Notes under the pieces: model-generated
Databases searched by the model: none
Seen by the model: only the letters and a program-made list of their open reading frames with translations
What the model was told of the DNA's origin: nothing
Made by a program: the position numbers and the translations under genes
Source of the DNA: Paraburkholderia sp. BL25I1N1
Lineage (GTDB): Bacteria; Pseudomonadota; Gammaproteobacteria; Burkholderiales; Burkholderiaceae
Reading direction: 5' to 3'
NCBI RefSeq assembly: GCF_003002025.1
Contig: NZ_PVZB01000034.1
Coordinates: 1-64,000, forward strand
DNA: 64,000 nucleotides
In this document: piece by piece, positions 1-8,731 of the stretch
Position numbering within the stretch: position 1 is the first letter of the stretch
How the letters are laid out: every line of letters starts with the position of its first letter

Positions 1-230
1 CGTAATGGCGGTCATCGGGCCGTCCACGCCGCTGTTGCGCCATGTGTGAGCCAGTCGCAGACGGACTGCCCGCTCACGCCGAGTTGCCCGGCGGTGAGCT
101 TGCGCTTGATCCTGTGTCCGCGCAACGACAGGGCCGCCGCTCGCGTGCGCGTGTCCCGATGCATGTGATTGATCGACAACTGCTGCAACGTCATTTCCTC
201 GGCTTCGCTCAGTTCTACGACACACTTCAT
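1..230 (-). pseudogene. IS630-family transposase N-terminal fragment
   Basis: On the minus strand the reading frame begins MKCVVELSEAEEMTLQQLS and continues through a helix-turn-helix (QLGVSGQSVCDW), as in the N-terminus of IS630-type transposases. After about 58 residues the frame slips (the expected WRNSG stretch is split between frames), and the element runs off the left edge. It lies where the genes downstream of the adjacent minus-strand nod box would be expected, so it has probably replaced them. Family assignment rests on recalled family style. Confidence 0.6.
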
Positions 231-311
231 CCGCTACCCCGGCACGACGAAGGCGCCAGCAGGTTTGCGAAATCCAGTCGGATCTACCAGGAAACACTAT
301 CCTCCATGCCG

Positions 312-361
312 TACATTTCGTAAAATCGATTGTTTTGATGGAACGCATCCACGCTATGAAT
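312..361 (-). promoter_or_regulatory. nod box, orientated away from the nodD fragment
   Basis: Read on the minus strand this stretch has the nod box parts in order: an ATYCA-like start, a GATG-type block, then the core AACAATCGATTTTACGAAA. It sits 12 bases before the ATG of the nodD fragment and points the other way, the classic divergent nodD/nod-operon arrangement. The operon it should drive is gone; an IS630 piece lies there. It shares its core with the box at 51,154-51,200. Confidence 0.8.
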
Positions 362-372
362 AAGTTGGGATC

Positions 373-459
373 ATGCGTTTCAAGGGCCTCGATCTAAATC
401 TGCTCGTCGTGCTCGATGCTCTGATGACCGAGCGTAATCTCACCGCGGCGGCACGCAGC
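373..459 (+). pseudogene. nodD: nodD N-terminal fragment (29 codons)
   Basis: The frame starts MRFKGLDLNLLVVLDALMTE and continues RNLTAAARS, the start of the LysR-type regulator NodD including the first part of its helix-turn-helix. It is cut at residue 29 and joined in frame to group II intron reverse transcriptase sequence, so no functional NodD can be made here. A functional nodD must lie outside the window if the nod boxes are used. Confidence 0.85.
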
Positions 460-663
460 AAGGCCCAACTCAACGTCGTTCGCTACGCCGATGACTTTAT
501 TGTGACCGGTATGTCGAAAGAAGTGCTCGAATTCGAGATGCTTCCGGCGGTCAGGCAGTTTATGGCCGCTCAAGGTCTGGAGCGCTCGGAAGAGAAGTCC
601 CGGATCACGAACATTGCAGACGGTTTCGATTTCCTTGGCCAGAACGTGCGCAAGTACGATGGC
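460..663 (+). pseudogene. group II intron reverse transcriptase fragment
   Basis: About 68 codons in the frame of the nodD fragment encode VVRYADDFIVTGMSK, holding the YADD catalytic motif of reverse transcriptase, followed by the usual EEKSRITNIADGFDFLGQNV. This is the RT palm end and the start of the next domain of a bacterial group II intron protein. Both ends are lost. It has been fused to nodD by recombination or by intron insertion followed by deletion. Confidence 0.8.
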
Positions 664-1000
664 TACTGGCCCGGCGCCTGCCCGCTTTGCCCGCTCGAGG
701 AACGATGTCACCCCGCGACTACCGACGCATTCGACGATGGGAACATGAGCATATAGTTGAGGCCATGCAGCGTCGGCTAGAGCGCAAGCCTGACGCAATG
801 ACCATCCGCAGAAGCACATGTCGAACATGTCTTCGGCACGCTGAAGCACTGGATTGGGGGTCACACACTTCCTGACCCGAACGCTCGGACGGGTCAGCAC
901 CGAAATGAGTCTACAGGTGTTGGCCTACAACCTGAAGCGCGTCGTGAAGATACTTGGGGTTGCCAAAACAATAGAGGTAGTGAGGATGGCTGGCACCTAG
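664..1000 (+). pseudogene. transposase C-terminal fragment (IS1182/IS5-like), frameshifted
   Basis: Pieces in three frames reconstruct a DDE transposase C-terminus: CPLCPLEERC, then RIRRWEHEHIVEAMQRRLER, then VEHVFGTLKHW, then MSLQVLAYNLKRVVKILG, ending at a stop at 998-1000. At least two frameshifts kill it. The same broad family gives the N-terminal transposase piece at 59,905-60,383, so the two may be halves of related elements. Confidence 0.65.
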
Positions 1001-1022
1001 AGCCCGGAGGGGCTTTTTTTTT
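1001..1022 (+). terminator. Rho-independent terminator
   Basis: AGCCC-GGAG-GGGCT forms a five-pair GC-rich hairpin with a four-base loop followed directly by a run of nine T. It closes the transposase fragment and would insulate nifA from upstream transcription. Confidence 0.7.
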
Positions 1023-1068
1023 GCACTTGAAACGTTACGCTAACGCAGCCATGACTTACCAAACCAGA

Positions 1069-1257
1069 TTAATCGGACCGATAGGCTCGGATGTGACGAT
1101 CTGAAATCGGTTTCCATACGTCCTCGGCCAGTTCAGGACAGACATTTTGTCGCCCGACACGGAAGCGCTTCTTGTGCCAAATATCCCACTGCGCCGGGCG
1201 GGCACGCCCGAAGCGGTCGCAAAGATAGATCTTCGTCCTATGCTCGGATGCGGCGAG
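1069..1257 (-). pseudogene. unidentified coding-like fragment (C-terminal end of a gene?)
   Basis: On the minus strand about 60 codons are open and end at a TAA (1071-1069). The product contains KIYLCDRFGRARPAQWDIW and ends HIRAYRSD. Its composition looks like real protein, but a stop lies just upstream and no start codon with a ribosome site is visible, so it is probably the tail of a truncated gene. I do not recognise the family. Confidence 0.3.
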
Positions 1258-1505
1258 TTATCTCACGGGCACCGAGGCAGCAATCAATGATGGACGACAC
1301 CTGTAATCGGCTGCACCTGGAGTAGACAAATCGCAGTTGATTTGAGCGACATCAATGGAACTCGCGTTCCTAACGGAATCCACGCAGCGAAATCGCAAAA
1401 GCAGAAAATAAGTACATCAAGGCACTACAGTTTCACCGTCCTTCCATGAAAGGGCATTATCTTTTGAGGTCAGCCCGTGAAATTGGGCGCTAGATCGAGG
1501 ATGAT

Positions 1506-3341
1506 ATGCAACACAATGCCCGCAAATCCGAACAAGGTGACGGGGAGCACGGTCCCCACAACGAGGACGTCGTCATGCTGCATATCGCTTCCGTACGCGA
1601 AAGGCCTAGCTCAAAGTCCGAGACGGACCACGCGGTCCCTATTGTGCAGTGGTACGAGAGCGCGCTTACCGGCATCTTGGAGATATCGAAGGTACTTAGC
1701 GCCTCCTGCCGGCTCGAAGTCATGTTGGCCAACGTCGTCGATCTCCTGCAATCGTTTGTGCAGATGCGGCTCGGTATCGTCTCTCTCTTCGACGATGATG
1801 GCGTACCGGACATTACCGTTGGCGCCGGCTGGAGCGAAGGCAGCGATGAGCGCTACCGGATGCGCCTGCCGCAGAAGGCAATTGACCAGATCATGTCGAC
1901 GGACAGGCCGCTCGTCGCCGAGAACGTAGTGGGGCATTCGGGCTTCAGTGCCGCCGACATGGGCGTGCTCGGTGCTTCCGACAACACGCGAGTGTCGTTC
2001 ATCGGCGTTCCTATTCGCATCGACGCGAAGGTCGTGGGCACGCTGACCATCGACCGCATCCTGGACAATGGGTCTAACTTCCGGCTCGATTGCGACGTGC
2101 GGCTGCTTACTATGATCGCCAACCTGGTGGGGCAGACGGTGAAGCTGCATCGCTTATTCAAGAGCGACCGCGAGCGGCTGATGGCGGGGAGGGACGGGCT
2201 GCAAAATCAATTGTCCGAGCTCAAGTACCCTGCGCAGGAGCGTAAGAAGTTTCATGTCGAGGGGATCATTGGCGACAGTCCGGCGCTGCGCGGCCTGCTT
2301 GAGAAGATCGCGGTGGTAGCCAAATCGAACAGCACAGTTCTGTTGCGCGGCGAATCCGGTACCGGGAAGGAGCTGGTCGCCAAGGCCCTTCACGAGCTGT
2401 CGCCGCGAGCCAAGCGGGCCTTCATCAAGCTCAATTGCGCGGCGCTTCCTGAGACGGTGCTGGAATCCGAATTGTTCGGTCATGAGAAGGGTGCCTTTAC
2501 CAGCGCCTTCAATTCGCGCAAGGGGCGCTTCGAGCTCGCCGACAAGGGGACGCTGTTTCTGGACGAGATCGGCGAGATTTCGGCCTCGTTCCAGGCAAAG
2601 CTGCTGCGCGTCCTGCAGGAGCAAGAATTCGAGCGCGTCGGCAGCAACCAGACCATCAAGGTCGATGTTCGCGTGGTTGCCGCCACGAATAAGAACCTAG
2701 AAGATGCGGTGGCAAGGAACGAGTTCCGCGCCGACCTTTATTATCGCCTCAGCGTGGTTCCCTTGCTGCTGCCGCCGTTGCGTGAAAGGCGCAGTGATAT
2801 TCCGCTCCTCGCCGTTGAGTTTCTCAAGAATTTCAACAGCGAGAACAGCCGTACGCTGACCTTCGATGCGAACGCGATTGAAGTGTTGATGAACTGCGGT
2901 TTTCCCGGCAATGTCCGCGAGCTCGAGAATTGCGTGCAGCGGAGCGCGACCCTGGCGCCGGGACCAGCGATCGTGAGAAACGACTTTGCCTGCTGCCACG
3001 GCCAGTGCCTGTCCGCGATGCTGTGGAAGAGCAGATCGGACGAGATGGTGCTGCAGCCCGGGCCGATCGTACCAGTGCAAGTGAAGCCGGGTACGCCCCC
3101 GGCTGAGGCTGCTACGCCGGGCGCAGTTGCGGTCCCGCCTGTCGACAGCGAGCGGGCTCCGATAGTGCCTGGCCGTGCAGCTCTCGGAAGTGGTGCGAAG
3201 ATGACCAACCGCGAGCGTCTCATCGCCGCCATGGAAAGATCCGGCTGGGTGCAGGCAAAAGCGGCGCGGCTGCTTGGACTGACGCCTCGCCAGATTGGCT
3301 ACGCGCTGAGGAAATACGGTGTCGAGATCAAGCGTTTCTGA
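1506..3341 (+). CDS. nifA: NifA, sigma-54-dependent activator of nif genes
   Basis: A 611-residue enhancer-binding protein that activates RpoN promoters of nif operons. Domains in order: GAF sensor (about 55-200), AAA+ domain (about 253-480) with Walker A GESGTGKE (282-289) and Walker B around LFLDEIGE (350-357), a Cys-bearing linker, and a C-terminal helix-turn-helix ending GLTPRQIGYALRKYG. The Cys pattern C-X11-C-X19-C-X4-C at the AAA+/linker junction marks the oxygen-sensitive rhizobial class, which needs no NifL. The sigma-54 contact loop reads GAFTSA (329-334) instead of the usual GAFTGA. The ATG follows GAGGATGAT. The 250 bases upstream show no convincing RpoN promoter or FNR box. It stands alone between debris and a gene-free stretch. 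Confidence 0.95.
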   Translation: MQHNARKSEQGDGEHGPHNEDVVMLHIASVRERPSSKSETDHAVPIVQWYESALTGILEISKVLSASCRLEVMLANVVDLLQSFVQMRLGIVSLFDDDGVPDITVGAGWSEGSDERYRMRLPQKAIDQIMSTDRPLVAENVVGHSGFSAADMGVLGASDNTRVSFIGVPIRIDAKVVGTLTIDRILDNGSNFRLDCDVRLLTMIANLVGQTVKLHRLFKSDRERLMAGRDGLQNQLSELKYPAQERKKFHVEGIIGDSPALRGLLEKIAVVAKSNSTVLLRGESGTGKELVAKALHELSPRAKRAFIKLNCAALPETVLESELFGHEKGAFTSAFNSRKGRFELADKGTLFLDEIGEISASFQAKLLRVLQEQEFERVGSNQTIKVDVRVVAATNKNLEDAVARNEFRADLYYRLSVVPLLLPPLRERRSDIPLLAVEFLKNFNSENSRTLTFDANAIEVLMNCGFPGNVRELENCVQRSATLAPGPAIVRNDFACCHGQCLSAMLWKSRSDEMVLQPGPIVPVQVKPGTPPAEAATPGAVAVPPVDSERAPIVPGRAALGSGAKMTNRERLIAAMERSGWVQAKAARLLGLTPRQIGYALRKYGVEIKRF

Positions 3342-4541
3342 AAGCACTGTCGGACTTGCGGCGTGTCGGGGCCGCGACATCGCGACTGATGTGAATAGCT
3401 CAGACAAGTCAAGCCAGGGTTTGGCGCGGACCTTGGCATGATCACGATCGGAAGCGACCCAGTCGGCGCCAATTCGGTAATCGTCGAGAACAGCCCGGCC
3501 GACCTCAGGGGCGGTCGGTATCTCGAGTAAGGTGGTGCGAACGCGGCGCTGTCATCGCCGGTGCGTCGGCCATGTCGCGCTCGACCATCAGCCCACACCG
3601 GATGCGGTCAGCGACGCAAGCGGTGGTGTTCGATCCCGTTGAATTTCTGGAGGCGCGCCCGGGGTCATATCAGCGAGGCGACTCTGTCGCACGCCAACAA
3701 GATCGTGCGCCGTATGGGCGCTGTGGGCAGATGACCGGGAGTTCCGGGCAGAAGACACATCTGCCGCTGCGGTTGCGTAGTCAGCCCGGCTAATAGCAGG
3801 ACAAAACGCTGACAACACGAGAAGAGTCGACCGATTGCTTAGGTAATCATGACGTGATGGCACGACAGGTTAGAGCGTGGTCGGCAAAGCCCGGGAATGT
3901 CCGAGCACCGTCGAGTGTGCGAAAGCGACGGGGAACCGATCAAGCGAAACCCGTCAGGCACAGCGGCACAGCCACATTGAAAGTCCGAATCTATGGTTGC
4001 AATCTACCTACCCATCATCGCCGATTGAAAACTTGGCAAACTGAGGGTGTCCATGGTGTGCTACGAATGCAAGCGCAGCGATTGCGTGAGCAATGCTTTA
4101 TTGAAGATGAGGGCGGGCCCCTCGAAGTCGGCTTGCAGGAGCTGGCTTCAAATCACCTCAAGCTGCGCGGGTAAAGAGTCCGCGTGGTGAGCGTTGAGGA
4201 AAAGGCGGAGAGAAATTCTGTCAGATGAGTGCTGGTGAGACGAACGCAGAGCGTAGTGCCGGAAATCGGCCCGCTGCGTTCGACGTGGCGGGAGCTGGAA
4301 ACGTGACCACGGTTGCCGGATTGCGGGCCATCGCGAAAGCGGTGGAATCACCACCGGCGCCTATCGGTGCGCGCGCCAGTTCTCGACCCTACCTGGGAGG
4401 GCCTGTGGGTTCGATTCCCACGGGCTACCCACCTACTGACATTCGTTGAGTCGAAGTTGGGATCGAGCGCGGCTGGCCGCAATGGCCAACATTAAGACAT
4501 TCAGTAAAAGCGAGTAACAACCCAAGTTCGTTCCTCACGCA
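3342..4541. other. 1.2-kb stretch without recognisable genes
   Basis: Short open frames exist on both strands but none gives a product I recognise or a good ribosome site. Near the right end (4405-4432) a GGTTCGATTCC motif flanked by GTGGG/CCCAC resembles a tRNA T-arm, yet no matching acceptor 5' half lies upstream and no CCA follows in register, so it is not a tRNA gene. The region separates nifA from the convergent end of the nifV-fix operon. Confidence 0.4.
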
Positions 4542-5282
4542 TCAACACCCGTCTGCCTCGCCCGGCTTGATTCCGCCAAGGTATCGTGTGAGAGTTCGCG
4601 CAGAATTCCTCACTATCTCCGCCCAAGCGGAGTCCAGTCTCTCGCGGGGCATGGTCAGCGTAATGACACCGGCGAGTTGCCCGGACGGGCCGAACACCGG
4701 CGCGGCGATACCTGCCAATTGCGGATCGCGGTCTCCTGCTAGCGCGATGACCTGCTGGCGGCGGATCTGCTGACCGAGTGCCTTATCGCCCTCGTGGCAG
4801 TAGGCTCGCAACACCCGGCCTCCTGTGCCACGATCCAGCGGCAGTAGCTCGCCCGCGCGGATGTGATCTCGCACAGGCTGTGGCGAGTCGACGCGATACA
4901 GGCATAGCCGTTGCGCACCTTGACGTACGTGAAACGCGGCGCTTTCACCGGTCGCGGCCACCAGTTCCTGCAGCACGGGTATCACCAGCGACTCGCTGGA
5001 GGACGATTGCGCATAGATGGCATGCAGCCTTGCGACGCCGGACCCCAGCACGTAGCAGCCATCGGCGCGGCGCACCACGAGATGCGCATGTTCCAGCGAC
5101 GCGAGCAGGCGCAGCACGGTGCTCTTGTACAGGCGCGTGCGTTCCGCGAGCGCGCTCAATGACAGCACGTGCGTGCCGTTGCCGAAGGCGGCCAGCAGGG
5201 TCAGCGCACGGTCGACTGCTGCCACGCCGCCGGCTGCCAGATTGTCGTCGGCCAACGATGCAATGGCGGGCTGTTTGGACAT
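4542..5282 (-). CDS. IclR-family transcriptional regulator
   Basis: 246 residues from an ATG at 5282 preceded by GAGGAGA. The N-terminal winged helix-turn-helix (about 20-75) contains LSALAERTRLYKSTVLRLLA; the C-terminal part (about 95-240) is an IclR effector domain with LDRGTGGRVLRAY and PVFGPSGQLAGVITL. It starts only 11 bases after the [2Fe-2S]/TPR gene, and its ribosome site overlaps the end of that gene, so it is most likely the last gene of the nifV-fix operon. Its ligand and targets are unknown; IclR proteins commonly sense small organic acids or aromatics. Confidence 0.85.
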   Translation of the reverse strand: MSKQPAIASLADDNLAAGGVAAVDRALTLLAAFGNGTHVLSLSALAERTRLYKSTVLRLLASLEHAHLVVRRADGCYVLGSGVARLHAIYAQSSSSESLVIPVLQELVAATGESAAFHVRQGAQRLCLYRVDSPQPVRDHIRAGELLPLDRGTGGRVLRAYCHEGDKALGQQIRRQQVIALAGDRDPQLAGIAAPVFGPSGQLAGVITLTMPRERLDSAWAEIVRNSARTLTRYLGGIKPGEADGC

Positions 5283-5293
5283 CGTGCTTCTCC

Positions 5294-5998
5294 TCAGACG
5301 GACCGTTGCAGCAACGCTTCCACTACGCCGAAGCCGAGGTGGCCAGCCGGATCGAGCTGTCGTAGTTGTGTGATCAACTGTGTGGCGGTTTCGCGTTCGC
5401 CGCGCCGCAGGCCGATGAAGGCGAGCGCCTTTAGCGTGAACAGCCAGAAGCGGGCGGGATCGGGCGCGTGGAAGTTCGCGTCTCCGGCTTGTACCATCTG
5501 CCAATCCTCATTCAACCCGGCGGCATGCGCAGCTGCTTTTAGTCCCAGATGGGCCGCGTGCTCTGCCTCATCGAGTTCGCGGCGTCCGGCATGGAATTTG
5601 TTGAGCAGATAGTAGGCGGCAAGGCTTCGCGGAGAGGTCAGCGTGACGCTCCACAGGACTGCGTCGATCTGCTCGGCCGGCGCGCCATGCAGGCCTTCGA
5701 TGAGGCGCCGCACCGGTTCGCGGCCTTCGAGTTGACGCGTGAAGATTTTCTCCACGTCGGCCATCGTCACGCTGCTGTAGAGCACCACGTCGGGATAGAT
5801 GAGCACGTTCGTGCGCTGATCGCACGGGCCGAGACAGCCCGAATACGTGATCGCGACGGTATCGGGCGCCTGGCGTTTCTGCTGTTCCGCCCAGAAGGCC
5901 TTCAGCAGCGCGGTCGAGCCCTTGCCCCCGGCGCCCCGCGGATGCGGCGGCGGCCGGTTCTCGGTGCAAGCAAACACATGTCGTTCTGGTCTGGCCAT
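5294..5998 (-). CDS. thioredoxin-like [2Fe-2S] ferredoxin fused to a TPR-like domain
   Basis: 234 residues. Residues 1-100 follow the thioredoxin-like [2Fe-2S] ferredoxin family (Azotobacter FeSI style): CTENRPPPHPRG near the start, then SGCLGPCDQ and NVLIYPDVVLYS. Three cluster cysteines are present (11, 55, 59); the one normally inside HPRGSC is missing, since the sequence reads HPRGAGG. Residues about 105-234 form a helical repeat domain containing FWLFTLKALAFIGL and LRQLDP, clearly akin to the TPR protein at 15,728 (FYLFTLKGLAYLNM, LRRLDP). The gene lies 11 bases after fixX, so an electron-transfer role with FixABCX is plausible. The ATG at 5998 has only a weak ribosome site. Confidence 0.75.
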   Translation of the reverse strand: MARPERHVFACTENRPPPHPRGAGGKGSTALLKAFWAEQQKRQAPDTVAITYSGCLGPCDQRTNVLIYPDVVLYSSVTMADVEKIFTRQLEGREPVRRLIEGLHGAPAEQIDAVLWSVTLTSPRSLAAYYLLNKFHAGRRELDEAEHAAHLGLKAAAHAAGLNEDWQMVQAGDANFHAPDPARFWLFTLKALAFIGLRRGERETATQLITQLRQLDPAGHLGFGVVEALLQRSV

Positions 5999-6009
5999 GA
6001 CGATGTTCG

Positions 6010-6309
6010 TCAACCGAACTTGAACAGGATGCCGTGACCACCACGCGGGTAGTCCCACTCGATATTCTGGTGGTCGCTACAGAGGATGCGGCAACTGCCG
6101 CATTCGAGGCAGCCGTCGGTGATCAGCGTCACCGCGCCGTTGCCTTCGGCCTTGTAGCACGAGGCCGGGCAGACAAAGGTGCAACTCTTCTCGCTGCATT
6201 CGCTCCGGCAGACGTCGGCATCCTTGATGTGGACGTGCGGCCGTCCTGCATCGACGCGGTAACGGTTCTGGAACAGCTTTTCCTCTACGTTGACGGGTAG
6301 GGTGCTCAT
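6010..6309 (-). CDS. fixX: FixX, ferredoxin-like subunit of the FixABCX complex
   Basis: 99 residues with CLECGSCRILC plus CTFVCPASCY, the cysteine set of the FixX ferredoxin-like family. FixX passes electrons from FixC towards ferredoxin or nitrogenase in the bifurcating FixABCX complex at the membrane. Its ATG overlaps the fixC stop by four bases, so the two are translationally coupled. Length is normal for the family. Confidence 0.95.
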   Translation of the reverse strand: MSTLPVNVEEKLFQNRYRVDAGRPHVHIKDADVCRSECSEKSCTFVCPASCYKAEGNGAVTLITDGCLECGSCRILCSDHQNIEWDYPRGGHGILFKFG

Positions 6310-7616
6310 CGGAAGGCCCTCAGGAGTTTGTAGGCGTCACCCACGATGCCGGAAAGCGAACGGGCTTTGCGGAAGCTCGAAAAAATCTCGCGCTTCTTGC
6401 TTTTCTTGTCCTTACCGTCGACCGTGATCATCGTGCGCGCGGCGCGTGCCATGAGGTCGGGGTAGGTCGTGAAGAACTGCGGATTCTGGTGCAGCACGGC
6501 CGGCATGTCGCGGTACTTGTGCAGATCTTTCATCACGAAGCTCTGATCGAGCGCGGCCTTGTAGGCCTTGAGCGTGCCGGCGCGGTAGCCGTGGCCCGCG
6601 GCTTTCGCGTGGATCACCGTTTCGGCGGCGAGGCGTCCTGTGGTCATGGCAAGATTCGATCCTTCTCGGTGCGCGGCGTTCACGAAACCGCCTGAATCGC
6701 CAACGATCATCCAGCCGTGGCCGTAGACCTGCGGGATTGCGTGAAAACCGCCTTCGGGAATCAGATGCGCGCAATACTCCTTCATCTCGCCGCCCGCAAT
6801 CAGCGGTGCGATCGACGGGTGCCGCTTCATCTTTTCGAGGAGCACATAGGGGCTCGTGCGGTTGGGGTTTTTCTTGAAGTCGCTCAGCATACAGCCCACG
6901 CCTATGGTGAGCGATTCCTTGTTGGTATAGAGGAAGCCAGTGCCCATCATGCCGTCGGTGATCCTGCCGACCATCTCGATCACGACGCCGTCGTCCTCGC
7001 CGACGTTGAAGCGCTGGCCGATCGTCTCCTCCGGCATGAAGAGAATCTCCTTGACGGCGAGCGCAACGTCGCCGGCCCCGATCTCTCCATGAAAGCCCGC
7101 CTTGCGCGCGAGCGTCGAATTCACGCCGTCGGCGAGCACTACCACGTCGGCATAGACATCGCCGTGCTCGCGGTCGCACTGCACGCCGACCACCCGGTCG
7201 CCGTCCATGATCAGTTCCTTCACCGTGGTCTCGCAGAGCAGCAGTGCGCCGGCTTCGCGCACTTTCGATGAAAACCACTTGTCGAACTGCGCGCGGATGA
7301 TCGTGTAGCGGTTATAGGGCGGCTTGTTGTAATCCTCGCTGCGCACATGTGTACCGACAAACGACGTATCGTCGAGCATCCACATCCGCTGCTCGATGAT
7401 GTGGCGCTCCAGCGGCGCATCGTCGCGGAAGTCCGGGATGATCTCTTCGAGCGCCTTCGCGTACAGGATCGCACCCTGAACGTTTTTGCTGCCCGGATAT
7501 TCGCCGCGCTCGATCTGCAGCACTTCCAGACCTGCCTTGGCCATCGTGTAAGCGGCAGCGTTGCCGGACGGACCGGCGCCGACCACAATCACATCGAACT
7601 GTGAAGGTTTTCTCAT
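6306..7616 (-). CDS. fixC: FixC, flavoprotein-quinone oxidoreductase subunit
   Basis: 436 residues, full length. The N-terminal FAD-binding motif is VIVVGAGPSGNAAAYTMAKAG, followed by the family segment ERGEYPGSKNVQGAILY. FixC resembles ETF-quinone oxidoreductase and takes the high-potential branch of electron bifurcation while FixAB supplies electrons from NADH. It starts 11 bases after fixB and overlaps fixX. Confidence 0.95.
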   Translation of the reverse strand: MRKPSQFDVIVVGAGPSGNAAAYTMAKAGLEVLQIERGEYPGSKNVQGAILYAKALEEIIPDFRDDAPLERHIIEQRMWMLDDTSFVGTHVRSEDYNKPPYNRYTIIRAQFDKWFSSKVREAGALLLCETTVKELIMDGDRVVGVQCDREHGDVYADVVVLADGVNSTLARKAGFHGEIGAGDVALAVKEILFMPEETIGQRFNVGEDDGVVIEMVGRITDGMMGTGFLYTNKESLTIGVGCMLSDFKKNPNRTSPYVLLEKMKRHPSIAPLIAGGEMKEYCAHLIPEGGFHAIPQVYGHGWMIVGDSGGFVNAAHREGSNLAMTTGRLAAETVIHAKAAGHGYRAGTLKAYKAALDQSFVMKDLHKYRDMPAVLHQNPQFFTTYPDLMARAARTMITVDGKDKKSKKREIFSSFRKARSLSGIVGDAYKLLRAFR

Positions 7617-7627
7617 CGTGATTCTCC

Positions 7628-8731
7628 TCAGGCAACCTGCTTGCGGCGCCGGGTCAAATGCTCAACAAAAGCCTGCTTCAGCGCGGGCAGTACTTGCAAC
7701 GCATTGCCGACAATCCCGTAGTGTGCGAAATCGAAGATGGGTGCGTTCGGGTCGGTGTTGATCGCCACGATCACGTCTGCGCTTTCCATGCCCACGCGGT
7801 GCTGGATCGCCCCGGATATGCCCGCGGCGATGTAGAGTTTGGGCCGCACCGTCTTGCCGGTCTGTCCCACCTGGCGCTCCCCCTCGACCCAGCCGGCCTG
7901 CACGCATGGCCGGGTCGCACCCACTTCGCCGCCGAGCACGTTCGCCAGTTCGAACGCCAGCTGGAAGTTTTCCGGGCTCTTCAACCCCTTGCCGCCGCTC
8001 ACGATCACATCGGCATAGGGCAGGTTGATCCGGTTGCTGCTCGCATCCGGGATAAAGTCGAGCAGCCTCGTGACGATGTCCGTCTCGACCATCCCCAGCG
8101 TTCCATGGACGATATTGCCGGTGCGTTCGGCGTCGCGCAGCGGCATCGGCATCACGCGCGGGCGCACCGTCGCCATCTGCGGACGGTACGCGAGCGTCAT
8201 GATCGTGCACAACAGCGAGCCGCCGAAGGTGGGGCGCGTCGCCGCCAGCGCACGCGACGCGGGATCGATGTTGAGTTCGGTGCAATCGGCGGTCAGCCCG
8301 GTCAGCAGGGTCGTCGCTACGGAGCCGGCGAGGTCGCGGCCCATCGACGTCGCGCCCAGCAGCAGGATCTCGGGCTGATGCCGGTTGACGAGGTCGGTCA
8401 GCCCTTTCGTGAACGGCTCGTTGCGATAGCCTTGCAAGACCGGGTCGTGGACGATGTACGCATCGTCCGCGCCGTAAGTGAAGGCTTCTGCGGCGAACTG
8501 TTCGAGCGGTTCATTCGCGCCGCCGAGCACCGCGATGCCCACTCGGCTGCCGAGCGTGTCGGCCAATTTGCGCGCTTCACCGAGCAGTTCCCACGAGACG
8601 CTGTGCACGTGTCCACGATCGTGCTCGATAAAGACCCAGACGCCTTTGTAGGCCTTCAGGTGTTTCGGCAGTTCGAGGTTGCGTCCTGCGCGGCCGGCGG
8701 GTTTCTTCGCGGGGGCGGCGGGTGCGTTCAT
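7628..8731 (-). CDS. fixB: FixB, electron transfer flavoprotein alpha subunit
   Basis: 367 residues. The N-terminal ETF domain holds VWVFIEHDRGHVHSVSWELL, and the C-terminal FAD domain has SGGKGLKSPENFQLA, then KLYIAAGISGAIQHRVGM and INTDPNAPIFDFAHYGIV. Together with FixA it forms the flavin heterodimer that accepts NADH electrons. The ATG overlaps the fixA stop by four bases. A degenerate second copy lies at 58,781-59,383. Confidence 0.95.
   Translation of the reverse strand: MNAPAAPAKKPAGRAGRNLELPKHLKAYKGVWVFIEHDRGHVHSVSWELLGEARKLADTLGSRVGIAVLGGANEPLEQFAAEAFTYGADDAYIVHDPVLQGYRNEPFTKGLTDLVNRHQPEILLLGATSMGRDLAGSVATTLLTGLTADCTELNIDPASRALAATRPTFGGSLLCTIMTLAYRPQMATVRPRVMPMPLRDAERTGNIVHGTLGMVETDIVTRLLDFIPDASSNRINLPYADVIVSGGKGLKSPENFQLAFELANVLGGEVGATRPCVQAGWVEGERQVGQTGKTVRPKLYIAAGISGAIQHRVGMESADVIVAINTDPNAPIFDFAHYGIVGNALQVLPALKQAFVEHLTRRRKQVA

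Noticed and set aside
373..756. 127-codon ORF as a functional regulator
   Set aside because: It is a chimera of 29 nodD codons, intron RT and transposase sequence.
1335..1355. TTGAT...ATCAA upstream of nifA as an FNR box
   Set aside because: The half sites are nine bases apart instead of four.
1415..1430. AGGCACTACAGTTTCA upstream of nifA as an RpoN promoter
   Set aside because: The -12 GC is replaced by TC and the -24 lacks its T, so the match is too weak.
4405..4432. tRNA-like T-arm (GGTTCGATTCC within a five-pair stem)
   Set aside because: No acceptor 5' half, anticodon arm or CCA in register upstream or downstream; at most an old attachment-site scar.
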